Part shown: one piece after another, positions 26,113 to 35,870 of the stretch
Layout: every line of letters begins with the position of its first letter
Numbering within the stretch: position 1 is the stretch's first letter
Assembly (NCBI GenBank): GCA_900660155.1
Contig: CABFPE010000049.1
Coordinates: 436,962-500,961 of the forward strand
Direction: 5' to 3'
DNA from: Hofstenia miamia
Lineage: Eukaryota > Xenacoelomorpha > Acoela > Hofsteniidae
Length of the DNA stretch: 64,000 nt
Translations under genes and position numbers: made by a program
Notes under the pieces: model-generated
Databases searched by the model: none
What the model saw: only the letters and a program-made list of their open reading frames with translations
Told to the model about the DNA's origin: nothing

Positions 26113-29100
26113 TGTCTTATTTTGATGAATACACGTTTTTGGGACAATATGTATCAATTTTGTACAATACTTATGCTGACACATGACTTCTGCTGATGAG
26201 TTTTAATGACCTCTATCATAATGCCTACAAAATTGCAAAAATTCCCACTGAAATAACTTGGAGACATGTATTTTGGTGAATTTCATTAGCTATTTTTTAT
26301 TAATCGTTCTTGATTTTCTTCTAGGACAACATAAGTCATACACAAACATCACGTCAGCATTAGTAATGAAAACGAGCAAAATATTTGGAGTGCAGCACAA
26401 GTGATGATGGGTACGATTGTGTGTGTGGAATTTTCAAAGTACATTCTGCAATATTTACAAACCGCATTTTTACGTAATCTGAGCGAAAAGATTTTGTCAA
26501 ACCGCTCTAGTTCCACATATTTTATCAACGGAATTTGGAAATAAATTTCTGAACTCCAGAGTTTCATGAATATAAACCAGAAAGCAATCAAACTCAGACG
26601 GAACTTTTAGTTTATTGCAATTTAACATCGGATTTATTCTGCAGTGGTGCTATATTATTTTCCTAAATTTATAGTTCACAAAGCAAAATTTTATTTAATA
26701 AAGTTAAATATTTTCAAATTTAATTTTAGGATCCATTATCCTTGGAGTACTACATGAACTATATTGATCGTAAAGCAACCAAAACTGTGTGCAAACTTCC
26801 CAATTGGAGAGACATTTTTGAGTCTAAAAGATATCAATATCAGTCCATGACAAAAACGTCGTTTTTCGCAATGAATTTAACAAATGCTACAATTTGCATA
26901 CTTGGAATACTATTTGGATTACCAGCAAATATCTTGCTACTGTTTTTCCTGATACATGAAGTATTTAAAAATCACAACTTCAATTTTCTATTCATTTTTG
27001 TTGGCACAATTATTGATGTAATCAATCTTCTGGTTCGATTAATCATACTTTCTTGTGAAATAATTTCTCCTAAATTGATCTTCGGAGAATTGACATACAC
27101 GACACACACAGCCGAACGTAATCCTCCAGAATATTTTTACATATGTAGAATCATAAACTTTATTAGAGCATTCAATCAATTTCTATCTCCCATGTTACTG
27201 GTCACGATAGCCATTGAGCGTTTGGTAATTTCATGCTTTCCTTTAAAAACGAATGTTATTTTAACTAAAATAAATCGCTTAGCAATTGCTATTGTTTTAC
27301 TGGTTATAACGACAGCAGTAGGTGTTTGGTACACGTTCGAGGCTAAGTGGGACTTCATGAACCATAGCTCCATCTGGGTCGATACTTCAATACATTGTGT
27401 ATTTGGAATTTTGCCTATCTACATGACTAGCACGGACGGACAACGTAACGATCTGCCGCCACTGTATTTCATAGCGGGAAACAGGTTTCTAAACTATATA
27501 ATTGAAATTATCTTCACAATTATTATGCCTGTTTTTATGCAATTGATGTTTTATGGAATAATCTACAGTTCGAAATCGAAAAGTACGCTTGTGACTGCAG
27601 CAAAGAAACGATTTACACTCGTTTGTTTGATTGGAAGTTTAATATATTTTTTTCTGAGCATTCCTTTAATATATGCCAAAGCAGTTGGGATTTTACATAG
27701 CTTTCGTGTAGCTTGGACGTATGAGATTGCTGACCGAACAGGTTGTGCAACTTGTCTACAGGCGTACAATACAAAATCACACTTTTGGAGCACAAGTGGA
27801 GAGGCAAACCAAAAGAGCTCATTCAAGTAAATTTTTTGTAGTTTGATGATTTTTGTCCTATTAGCTGAAGCTTGCCTGTATTTAGTGAATATATTAAAAT
27901 CTGAACAATTGTAGGAAAANNNNNNNNNNNNNNNNNNNNNAGCTCATTCAAGTAAATTTTTTGTAGTTTGATGATTTTTGTCCTATTAGCTGAAGCTTGC
28001 CTGTATTTAGTGAATATATTAAAATCTGAACAATTGTAGGAAAATGTATATTGACCATTTGCATATTGATGATGGGGTGTCAATTATCAAGCCATTCTAA
28101 ATGAGGTTTGCAGATACGGAAGAAGGATTTTCTCCTCTTATCGAAAGGATTAGGAGATACTAATACAAATCTTTGCATAAATCTTCATTTTAGCATATTA
28201 ATTTTCAATGATCAGAAATGTGATGTCACCCAAGTTTAAATTTTTGGATGTTTTTGAAATCAATTCGATATTGTTTTTAATGATTGTAGTTCAATTTTTG
28301 CTTACTTCACTTACTTTTTCATAACTAAAAATTAGATTAGAAAAAGAAAAATCTATATTCAGAAATTGTTTTAACAATAAATAGAAATACTGATTATAAG
28401 AAATATCTACAATTTTTTGAGTAATAATTAAAAGTTGATTGAGAGTAAGTTAGAAGGAAATCTTTTCATGTTTAATAGAATTGTATTTTAGTTGTGTCCA
28501 ATTTTCCTCATAAAATTCTTTTCTTTTATTCTCAGTGCATTTTAAAAATATTGTAAAACATGCTTACATACTTCAAATCAGTAGAAAGAAGTTAGCATTT
28601 GCACTTAGCAAAAACGAAATCGATGTTAGTGGGTCGCACAGATCGATTCATGTCAAAGTGGTGGTAAGTCAAACCTTCAAACCGCAAAAAAAATTTAAAC
28701 TTTCTATATGTTGCTATTTGTTTAAGATTATTCGTTATCAATTTTAATATTTTACATTTTTGTTCTATGTAATTAGTAATGACCTTAGCAAAATCTTCAC
28801 ACTTGGCATATTTATGCATTGCTAACTATAAGCCAATTAAAAAAATTATTCATATAATAATGATTTCGATTATTTTAGGGTTTCTGTTTATGAACGCTAT
28901 ATTAATTTCAAACACTGACAGACATTTACCCCAAGACCCGTTGCCACCTCCTCACTTTCCGACAGCACTGTTTCAAATACCTGACATACGAAATAATTTT
29001 TTGTTAATATTTTTGTATTAAAACCTTATTATAGCGTGTTTAGAGGAGACTTCCATTATCTCAATGATTTTGAAAGATATTTGATTAGAGTTTCGGAATC

Positions 29101-29200
29101 AATTTTCCTTGCTATCAGCATTGTGAATCCCTTCATTTATCTCTGTTTATTTAAATGGAAGAAAATATTCCAAAGGATAAAAGATATGCGAAAGAAATAA
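16160..29200 (+). CDS. LDLa-repeat rhodopsin-like GPCR gene (5' incomplete)
   Basis: Four exons join in phase: 16,160-16,610, 24,857-25,151, 26,730 to 27,826 (or 27,718), and 29,035-29,200 with the stop. The product is a cell-surface receptor: an extracellular region with about five LDL-receptor class A modules, then a seven-transmembrane rhodopsin-like domain. Phases at the three joins are 2, 0 and 2, and all fit. The family picture is of receptors that bind a ligand with help from LDLa modules (relaxin-type and mollusc GRL101-type receptors are examples). No leucine-rich repeats occur in the visible exons. The signal peptide and first exon are not visible; they lie upstream, possibly in the gap at 14,620. 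The ligand cannot be inferred. Confidence 0.85.
16611..19224 (+). other. Receptor intron 1, first part
   Basis: No gene supported. The minus frame at 18,239-18,430 is unrecognised. A short duplicated phrase ATCCACCTTGTT occurs near 16,818 and 16,849. A 20-bp (AT)n run lies near 18,890. Confidence 0.5.
19225..21345. repeat. 160-bp tandem satellite, about 13 units
   Basis: The marker ATTGAACAAT recurs at 19,851, 20,011, 20,173, 20,333, 20,493 and 20,653, a period of 160 bp (once 162). Other unit landmarks are ATTCTAGCT, CAATCTATTTTTAGC and AACACAAAATTC. The central units are nearly identical. Units before about 19,850 and after about 20,780 are progressively diverged, yet keep the same order of landmarks. 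It lies within the large receptor intron. Short antisense frames in it are not genes. Confidence 0.9.
21357..21505. repeat. Dispersed repeat, copy 2
   Basis: Homologous to 6,055-6,312: same order of ACCGCGTTTC, TTTGCAG, CTACCTAC, GTTCGAGTGAATAC and GCGGGA blocks, with scattered differences. It abuts the decayed end of the 160-bp satellite. Confidence 0.6.
21926..22655. mobile_element. hAT-type MITE, 730 bp
   Basis: Ends are CAGAGATGGAA at 21,926 and its complement at 22,645-22,655. The flanking 8-mers are GTTTCAAG (21,918-21,925) and GCTTCAAG (22,656-22,663), a 7 of 8 match, which fits the 8-bp target duplication of hAT elements. The interior has no transposase, so the element is non-autonomous. 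It lies in the receptor intron. Confidence 0.7.
22769..23190. mobile_element. Foldback element with long inverted ends
   Basis: Arms near 22,785-22,830 and 23,120-23,164 are inverted copies of each other over about 45 bp, sharing AATGTTTCTAGACTAAATC. Weaker similarity (TTAACAAAA) extends the arms outward. The about 290-bp middle is non-coding. Class unknown; no clear target duplication seen. Confidence 0.6.
23191..24227. other. Receptor intron 1, non-coding
   Basis: AT-rich, no supported gene or repeat boundaries. A C-rich patch (CCCCCCCTC) lies at about 23,459. Confidence 0.5.
24228..24315. repeat. Near-perfect 88-bp palindrome
   Basis: Arms of 43 bp (24,228-24,270 and 24,273-24,315) are reverse complements with one mismatch, around a central GC. 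The arms begin ATGAAAGATTTATTCCGC. There is no loop. It is followed at once by an (AT)n(AG)n microsatellite. Confidence 0.95.
24316..24371. repeat. Compound (AT)n(AG)n microsatellite
   Basis: About 28 bp of AT followed by about 26 bp of AG, starting exactly where the 88-bp palindrome ends. Confidence 0.9.
24452..24679. mobile_element. piggyBac-type MITE, 228 bp
   Basis: TTAA occurs at both flanks (24,448-24,451 and 24,680-24,683). The ends are CTCTTTCACTGC and the complement of CCCTTTCACCGC. Inside the left end the phrase AAATTTGACTTTAGTC is repeated with small changes about 50 bp on. TTAA duplication and C(C/T)CTTTCA ends are also seen in the piggyBac elements at 40,337 and 49,680, so it is probably a non-autonomous relative. 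It lies just before receptor exon 24,857. Confidence 0.75.
24857..25151 (+). CDS. Receptor exon: LDLa repeats 4-5
   Basis: Acceptor ATTATTTTAG before 24,857 and donor GTAAAG at 25,152. It completes the lysine codon split after 16,610. The residues finish a fourth LDLa module (CFSRSERC, then DDTDETYC) and add a fifth (TCIIGNDQIC, then DVTDC, GLDED and C). The acidic DxxDE positions are kept in both. It ends on a codon boundary, which matches the start of the 7TM exon. Confidence 0.85.
25152..26729 (+). other. Receptor intron between LDLa and 7TM exons
   Basis: Non-coding. Holds (AT)n runs at about 25,857-25,886 and 26,079-26,109, the second touching a single N at 26,078. A GGGGCC-containing phrase near 26,030-26,060 looks like part of a dispersed repeat. 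Ends in the acceptor before 26,730. Confidence 0.65.
26730..27826 (+). CDS. Receptor exon: TM1 to TM6
   Basis: Acceptor TTAATTTTAG before 26,730, in phase 0. Six hydrophobic helices follow: TM1 with GLPANI (position 1.50 Asn), TM2 with Asp in TIIDVIN, TM3 with the disulphide Cys (YICRIIN) and the ERL motif in AIERLVISCF in place of D/ERY, TM4, a long second extracellular loop with its Cys (SIHCVFG), TM5 with IIMPVF and the later Tyr, and TM6 with FFLSIPLIY. Two donors give the same phase: GTATGA at 27,719 and GTAAAT at 27,827. The earlier one leaves a more ordinary third extracellular loop of about 25 residues. Between them a second frame is also open. Confidence 0.85.
27815..28045. other. 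21-N gap inside an assembly duplication
   Basis: The sequence 27,815-27,919 is repeated without change after the 21 Ns (27,920-27,940) at 27,941-28,045. Two contig ends were evidently laid end to end instead of being overlapped. The repeated part contains the distal candidate donor GTAAAT of the 7TM exon. Confidence 0.9.
28536..28663 (+). CDS. Possible extra exon in the receptor locus
   Basis: A pyrimidine-rich tract ends in TTATTCTCAG at 28,526-28,535 and the stretch closes with GTG then the strong donor GTAAGTC at 28,664. Only one frame is open between them. It codes for about 42 mostly basic and polar residues (for example QISRKKLAFALSKNEID), like a cytoplasmic loop. Entry phase is 1 and exit phase is 0. 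Joined directly to the TM7 exon it gives a stop, so it does not belong to the main transcript as I read it. It may be an alternative exon, a relic of a second receptor, or chance. Confidence 0.4.
29035..29200 (+). CDS. Receptor terminal exon: TM7 and tail
   Basis: Acceptor CTTATTATAG before 29,035. After one nucleotide that completes the split codon the frame reads VFRGDFHYLNDFER, then TM7 with SIFLAISIVNPFIYLCLF, which holds the NPxxY signature. A short basic cytoplasmic tail (KWKKIFQRIKDMRKK) ends at the TAA at 29,198-29,200. The exon is too short to appear as a long open frame. Its phase (2) matches both candidate donors of the preceding exon, and its content supplies exactly the missing seventh helix. 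Confidence 0.85.
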
Positions 29201-30415
29201 ATGGTCAAAGCCTTCTTCTAATAACTGACTATATTTTGCATGACAGCATCTTTAATATTGATCAATTTTGTCTGAAATTCCCTAATGATTTTCCATATTG
29301 GCAATATACATACTTTCCTTGTTTCAATTTTACTTAAATCAACATTTAATTTACAAACTTTCAAGAAGTAAAGCTCTGTGTAGAGAAAGATAGAATTGCA
29401 TTGCCCCCTGCCATAAAAAATTACACGAGTGTGTTGTCATTTATTGAAATTTCCGTTTACTTAATGTTCATGAACTGAGAAAAAATTTCATTGTGTAGAT
29501 ACTTCATGTATTAGTGCATTTTCCCTATAGATTTTTCTGTGTTTGTTATATTTCAAAGAAAAGATGTGTAGAGACAAAAAATAAAATTGCATTGGAACAC
29601 TGGCATAAAAAATTTACACCCACAATAAAATAACTACTGCAATTAACCTCACCCTGGAAACTGAATTTTAAAAGAATAATTATGAATTGTGAATCAGGCA
29701 ATAAATAAAAAACATATTACAGGGCTTCAATCAATTAACTTAACGGTGAACAGTGAAAAACTATCATCATAAAGTGCTTTTCCAATAAATTGAATAAACT
29801 AGTTCCTAAAAATGAATAAGGTATATAGATCAGTTAGTACATTGATTTGACAAAAAATTGCAAAACATTTGGATAAAATTGATTAAAATTGTGCTTGGGT
29901 GGGGTTGATGACAAATGGGCATGCGCCTTTATTAAATTTATCTTAATTCAACCAGATTTTGTTAATCAATGAAATATTTATTGTATTTTCCTTCTCTTGT
30001 TTGACTGTTTTTTATGCCGTTTCGAAAAAAGTGAAATAATTTGTTAATTCTTTTAAAGGCATTCTTTACCATTAAATAATAAAATAGACTAATAATTTTT
30101 AAAGTTATCTTAGGAATTTAATTAATTTTGATAAAAACAAAATAAATATATTTTAGCTTACGAAACCATCGTATTGGATTTTATTAATGTTCAAATAACT
30201 TGATCTTGATATCTGGTGTAAAAATTTTATTTTTACAAATGTTAGAACAGGTCTAAATTATCTGAAAGTATTAAAAAAAACACACACTAAAATTTAACTG
30301 CTAAAGATATCCGAGTGAGATTAACGCAATATTTTTAGTGTCATTAGATGCAATATTGTAAGGTATTATTAAACACTGAAAGATTGTATTTAACATTCTA
30401 CTTTATAAACTGAAA
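29201..30415. other. Non-coding stretch downstream of receptor
   Basis: Includes the receptor 3' UTR. AT-rich, no gene supported. Confidence 0.6.
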
Positions 30416-30520
30416 TCATTCTGGTGATGACTCAATTGAAATAATCCGCCTTTTGCGTTTCCTATTCTTCAACTGATTTTCTAGTTCATCCAAGTAATCT
30501 GATTGGGTGGCAAAAACTAC
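30416..30520 (-). CDS. Possible terminal exon of a minus-strand gene
   Basis: On the minus strand TTTTTGTTTAG precedes 30,520 as a good acceptor. The frame then runs 34 codons to a TGA at 30,418-30,416. The peptide has an acidic then very basic character (SDYLDELENQLKNRKRKRR), as in nuclear proteins. I find no upstream exon on this strand, so the assignment is weak and no function is proposed. Confidence 0.3.
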   Translation of the reverse strand, partial: VVFATQSDYLDELENQLKNRKRKRRIISIESSPE

Positions 30521-30685
30521 CTAAACAAAAATTACACAATAATTTAAAACACTGATTTCTTTATTTCAAGCATTACCAAAACGTTATAAGCTCTCATTCA
30601 AACAGGATGGGCCTGTTAAAAGCGCTATGTTAATTGACACTGTTTTTTAATGTTTGTTTAACGTTTTTTAACATGAGATTGAAAA

Positions 30686-31909
30686 ATGAGCAGCGGTCGT
30701 CCAACGGATTCTATCTGCCAATACTACATCCGCTGAAACAACTTGAGCTCAAACAAGGCTGAGTGCAAATCGTGTCATCATATTATGACAGGAAATGCTC
30801 AAACACCGAAGAAGCACCATGAGAAACACCAGGGCGAAGAACATTCCAATGAAGAAGGGCTTTGCGCAAAGCAGCCAAAGATGTCAATGGTTGTGGTAAC
30901 AACAACAAACGAACAACAGGTGCAATTTAACAAGTCGGTTGGAAGCTTTTTCTTCGCCAAGACCTTTATTCGGGCTACACACCTCCTACACGTCAAAATC
31001 TGGCAAATGAAATTCTTGATTGCCAGTTAGCTGTTGAATGCAGTAATAAACTCAATGGAAAATAGGCCGCTTTTTGTGTCGATGGAAGGTCCAATGTATC
31101 GAATGAGTAATTTATAGGGTTTTCTATCCAGTACTATGGTGAAGTCTACATTGTGGGGACAATGGACGCAAGCGCTGTACGCCACACCAGTGAAAACATT
31201 ACAGAAAAACAAAGTATGGAGTGACAGCTGTTGTCATAACAGATAATGCTGAAAATATGGCAAAAATGAGAAAAATTGTTAAAAACGAGCTGAAATTGAT
31301 AGAGTCCGGGTGCGCAGCACATCAAATGAATCTGGTGAGAAAAGCTTTATTACCATCTACTATTGTTACTAAAGTTGCCAACTTGTTATGTAACTGTCAC
31401 CTGCAACACATGTGGATTCAGAATGAAGGTGCTAAAAAGAGCCTATGTCTTCTGCAGATCGCTAGAACAGTGTTGCTCATCTGTTGGAATGGTATGTTGA
31501 AGTGGCAAAAGATGAAGAAAGTTGCTGAACTTCATCAAGAGTATTTTCAGAGGGGTGTGACTAAAACATATTGGAAACATTGAAAAACTTCACTGTTTTC
31601 AAAAATGTCGAAGATGCTCTCAAGTGCATCAAGCCAGTATCCGTTGCTTTGGATTCAATCCAGTCGAATAAATGTTCAGTTGTGTGGAAGAAGTTATTGG
31701 CCCGTTTCCTTGATATGGGTTGCGAAGCTCGTGAATGGCCTCAGATTGTGGAGCTGAGATATCAAAAATTAGTGCCGAAAGTGTGGTTTCTTGCGAATGG
31801 CCTCCATCCGAAATATTCATTGACGCAGAATAAATGGAAAGACGCGAGAGATTGTGTTTCTGAATGTCATTCTGATTTTTTACCCGACTATCGGCTTTAT
31901 TGGCTCTAA
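30686..31909 (+). pseudogene. hAT transposase with BED finger, broken
   Basis: Read with frameshift corrections. The N-terminus has a BED-type zinc finger (CKSCHHIM, then HHEKHQG) near 30,765-30,830. The hAT-specific middle is at 31,221-31,583: AVVITDNAENMAKMRKIV, then GCAAHQMNLV. A further segment at 31,571-31,909 (IKPVSVALDSIQSNKCSVVW, then NGLHPKYS) corresponds to the region before the dimerisation domain. A stop after IR near 30,734 and frameshifts near 31,030, 31,200 and 31,580 break it, and the dimerisation domain is not visible. A dead copy. Confidence 0.8.
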
Positions 31910-31964
31910 AAAGGAACCATTTTCGGCATCATTTAATCAAGTCAGAGAATGTCGAGCTGAGATT

Positions 31965-32190
31965 GTTGTAGGCCATGTCTAAGTAATTTTAAAGGATGTT
32001 TTCAGATGTAATTTTTAATTTACAATCGAATAAACTAGGTGCGAAGTCGAACGGAAAATTATTCACAGAGATATTAACAATTATTCCATTATATATATAT
32101 ATACTAGGTTACTAAAGGAAAATTAAAAATAAAAACGTAGTAGGCCATGTCTGAGACAGATTTAAAGGACTTTTCTAGATGTAATTTTAA
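31965..32190. repeat. Short direct duplication
   Basis: The phrase AGGCCATGTCT with its following TTTAAAGGA and AGATGTAATTTT occurs at about 31,970 and again at about 32,140. A 15-bp AT run and some 150 bp separate the copies. It follows the dead hAT gene. Confidence 0.55.
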
Positions 32191-32207
32191 AATAATAATA
32201 CAATTTT

Positions 32208-32265
32208 TTGGCCTTTGGTTATACAGGCATAGTGTTAGCAATAAACCAAGGCCATTTTGAAAAAA
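32208..32265. repeat. Hairpin repeat, copy 1
   Basis: GGCCTTTGGTTATACAGG is followed by an imperfect reverse complement (AAACCAAGGCC). A homologous hairpin sits at 33,551-33,602. Confidence 0.5.
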
Positions 32266-32739
32266 AAATTCACTTTTTATACTAAGAATTCGCAGAATGT
32301 TAATATTGAAAAAATTTATTTTATTAATTTTATCAATAATAAGTGAATTGACTGTATATATTTGAACAGAAAACAATTTCTACTAAACCTTAAGAAACCA
32401 AGGCAAAAAATAAATGAAAAATTTCAAATTTGTTTAAAATCAATTATTTATGCACTTGTGCAATCACAATTGATTTAACTTCTATTTACTTGCACCATTT
32501 CAATGTGAACACAACTATGCAATCAAAAAATTGTTTTAATGATCAATGTTTGATTCACTACACATTCTGAAATAATAGTCCCACAAATATCCTTATTGAG
32601 TCATATTCACAGCAGCCAATCACATTGGAGGTTTAATTAAAGAAATTCATTCTATTGCTGTTTCTCTTTCAGAGCAGTTGAATTATTTCACTTGCCGATA
32701 ACTTCTTGTACTACAAGTTTATATATTTTTGGGCTAATG

Positions 32740-33330
32740 GAATGAGTAGCAGTAGCATGGGGCAGTCATTCAGTGATTCAAATGACGTCATTCTGATTTC
32801 AAGAGCTGGACAAGCGCTCCTCAGGTGAAAGCTTGGCTAAGGCAATGCGACCTTAGATCAGTGAGTCGAAAGCTCCTGAAGGCGATATACTTCATGTATA
32901 TCTCAATATGCTGGACGGGAAATATAAGTTTCCTATCCAGCCTTAATAATGGCTGTATAGGTATAGTGCTTATTCTGTCTTTAATTTTTAGGAATAAGGC
33001 CTAAAATCTTCTGCAATTTTTCATTCAAAAATTCATTAAATTCCTCCCCAGCTAAATATCAAAATTTAAACAATGTTTCCTGCATAGACTAGGCATTTCA
33101 ACTAAAAATTTATTGTCCAAAATGTTATATTTCTAAAAAATGCATTCAAATAAATCCATGAAATAGATCTGAAATTGGAAATTTGGTTTTTAATGCAAAT
33201 AACCAAATTTCTAATGTATGTTTTTCCTACTGAGCGAGTAGCCTGACGAATCAAATGGTGTCCTGGAGCATTCAAGGGCGCAGAGGAGCATTCCCAGGTA
33301 AAAGCTTGGTTAAATATTAAGATGCTTTTT
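32740..33330. repeat. Structured SINE-like repeat pair
   Basis: The segment near 32,815-32,860 (GCGCTCCTCAGGTGAAAGCTTGG) is matched by GCATTCCCAGGTAAAAGCTTGG near 33,287. At 32,910-32,941 two 13-nt arms (GCTGGACGGGAAA and TTTCCTATCCAGC) form a hairpin with a 6-nt loop, allowing two G-U pairs. Less AT-rich than its surroundings. It could be a SINE or other structured repeat; no polymerase III boxes are clear. Confidence 0.4.
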
Positions 33331-33550
33331 TAAACATCAACTGCTAGAAAATGTACAATTTACAAGAAAGGTATTGATTAAATTGAAAAATACAAAACTA
33401 TGTCGCATAGAGATATTGATGTTCCATGGAATGATATAATTTTTATTAGCATTGCTTCAAAATTCAGTTTGCAGATGCTTTCTGAAATTATAGTACTCTA
33501 GTCTTAAGGTCACTTTGTATGCAGAAGTTCAATTATATATCACAAATATT

Positions 33551-33602
33551 TTGTGGCCCCTTGGTTATACAGGTTTACGGTTAAAATCCAACCACTGGCC
33601 AA
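33551..33602. repeat. Hairpin repeat, copy 2
   Basis: CCCCTTGGTTATACAGG followed by CCAACCACTGGCC, a diverged version of the hairpin at 32,208. Confidence 0.45.
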
Positions 33603-33727
33603 AAAAGTGGAATTGACTTTTCTAAAAAATTAAGGAATTGAGAGTTGAAAAGAATTCATCACTATATCCCTATAATTGTACAGTCCAAAAACAGAAAAAA
33701 ATTGGAAATTATTGATTTTTCTTAAAA

Positions 33728-33815
33728 ACATTGCAGAAAAACAAAGTATGGAGTGAAAGCAGCTGTTGTCATAACAGATAATGCTGAAAATATGACAAAA
33801 ATTCTTAAAAACAAG
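33728..33815 (+). pseudogene. Second hAT transposase fragment
   Basis: About 85 bp repeat the segment 31,200-31,290 of the broken hAT gene (GCAGAAAAACAAAGTATGG, then ATAACAGATAATGCTG) with a few changes. Only the ITDNAEN region survives. Confidence 0.75.
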
Positions 33816-33844
33816 CTGGAATTGCTACATATCGCTGGTTAAGC

Positions 33845-34038
33845 TGCATATAGACGTAAGTGCCAAATTTTCAAAATGTGTTTTATTGCCAATTTAGACC
33901 TTTGTTTATATATACTTCAATCTTGCAATGTCGTATTTTAAAGAAATTGGACTGTTTAAAATCAGCCAATCAAAAATCAGAAACTTTGTGAAAAATCTTA
34001 AGTTGCATAAAGACGTATTGCACTTGCGTCTTTATGCA
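33845..34038. mobile_element. Small MITE-like repeat
   Basis: Ends TGCATATAGACGTAAGTGC at 33,845 and the complement of TGCATAAAGACGCAAGTGC ending at 34,038 are inverted copies with two differences. A third, direct copy of the end lies at 34,004, so the right side is itself a 12-bp perfect hairpin. Non-coding, class unknown. Confidence 0.5.
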
Positions 34039-34193
34039 TAATATTATTAACTGTGTTATAATCAGTGAAGAATGAATATGTATTAAAATTTGTACACATC
34101 GTTGTATTCCCGCGGTTTAATTTGATATTAGTTAATATATTATCAGAAACCATAGCCGTAGTTTACAATGCTTAAAGGCAGCTCTTACTTTTA

Positions 34194-35345
34194 ATGCTGC
34201 TATCGAAAACAACACATCCAATAATACCAGAATTTCAGGTAAACCAAATTATTCTTACATGTAATAATTGAATTGAATATAAATGTTGTTATAATATGAA
34301 CTCTTTCAATACTTAGGCCAATAGTACTGGTTTTACATTAAGAAAACAGTTTGGTATAGTAATATGGGTATATAAATTGTAATATTTAAATGATACACCC
34401 ACAGTTAAAGTTGGAAATTCTAAATCAAATATACATATAAATCATTACTCAGAAAATGTTGGAAGTGATGAAAACGACATTACATGTATTAACGAAACTG
34501 ATAGTGAGTTTATTCCATTGTCATCTGATTCTGATGAGGCATTCAAAGAAAGCGTCATTCCTTTGCAGTCTACTATAAACAGTAAGAATACGCTGTGTAC
34601 ATATAAATAAATTTGAATTCACAGGAAGTCTATTAAATATTCAGTCAGCTTAATAACCCTGAATTAATATTGTTGAAAGTCTAAACCCAAATAATTAAAT
34701 AAATATTGTAGATAAGAGAACCTGCTTCTACATGTACTTATATAACTATTTCATTTCCATTTAGTAGAAGAAACTTTACATGTGACCAATCTACATTAGA
34801 AAACCCAGATGTAACTCCTTCCAAGAAACGAAGGATAAATAAGTCAACTCTTTCTAAGAGTCTAAGAAATAAGGGGAAGCAATACATATCTCGAAGTATG
34901 TAACATTCTTACCATTTAAACAATATATTTATATATTTTTGTATTTAGAGGGAAAACTGTGAGTGCTAGACAACTAAGAGCAAGATGCAAGGACAAGAAT
35001 TGCACATCTCGTGGGCTACAATGCATGCGCATTTCAGATGGGGATCGTGAAAATATTTTTCATAATTTCTATGCAATAGGTAAAATAATTGTTGTACAAC
35101 ATTGTTTAACTGATATTTTCATAGGTTCTCTTCAGTCACAGAAACAATTTACTTCAAGGCATGTTAGTAAAATGTCAGTAAAAAGATGCAGAGTTAGTGA
35201 TCAATCTAGACGCGCACAAACTCTACAATATCAGCTTACAGTAAATGGTTCAAAGCAAGCTGTCTGTAAGACAATGTTCATGAATATAATTGGATTAACG
35301 GCTGACAGAATGACATTGGATATTTATTACCATGTACAAAACTAA
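34194..35345 (+). CDS. Seven-exon gene, Cys-rich transposon-related family
   Basis: Exons 34,194-34,238, 34,317-34,353, 34,405-34,581, 34,712-34,733, 34,765-34,895, 34,951-35,079 and 35,125-35,345 join in phase from an ATG to a stop. All introns are GT-AG, 45 to about 130 nt. One exon has only 22 nt. An acidic Ser-rich stretch (FIPLSSDSDEAFKE) is followed by a basic one (SKKRRINKSTLSKSLRNKGK), then a Cys cluster (RCKDKNCTSRGLQC), then RENIFHNFYAIG and a region with VCKTMFMNIIGLT. That last series resembles the N-terminal module of a widespread uncharacterised animal family whose longer members continue into an RNase H-like region; this is from memory and needs a search. Here the frame stops soon after, so the gene is short or truncated. 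Confidence 0.65.
34712..34733 (+). CDS. 22-nt microexon
   Basis: Between acceptor AATATTGTAG and donor GTACTT. Without it the exons at 34,405 and 34,765 are out of phase; with it (phase 1 in, phase 2 out) the frame continues. This is the weakest exon of the gene at 34,194-35,345 because the donor is not strong. Confidence 0.5.
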
Positions 35346-35818
35346 TGTAAATGTCTATTTAGATAAGATGCTCTTTAAATATATATTATTAACATAAGTT
35401 TTATGTAATAATATTAATAAAGTTCAATGTATTGTTAAATTATTATTAGCTTTGAATATAAATTACTTGTAAGGTTTCAAGGACTTCCTTCATGTAAAAT
35501 ATATAAGTAAACACTACTAGTTTTACTATATATGAAATTCATATTAGAAAAAGTGCGATATTTAAAAAATAGTAAATAACATGAACACTGTAATTCTAAC
35601 AAAATGTATGAAAATATTTATAATTATTTCAATTCTACAGTTGTATTCGTAGAAATTTGCCATTTCCTTTCAGTAAGTTCAATTTTCAAATTATTTTAGT
35701 TAATCGAAATAATTAAAATGATAAATAATTAAAAATTAAATATCAAATTTCAAATTCTTCAAAAGAAGTTTTACGTTCCCTATATTTCCAGTAAGTTACA
35801 ATTTCTAATAACCTAATC

Positions 35819-35870
<52 letters not shown>

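Noticed and set aside
28536-29200. Direct splice of 28,663 to the TM7 exon
   Set aside because: The phases do not fit; the joined frame gives a stop at once.
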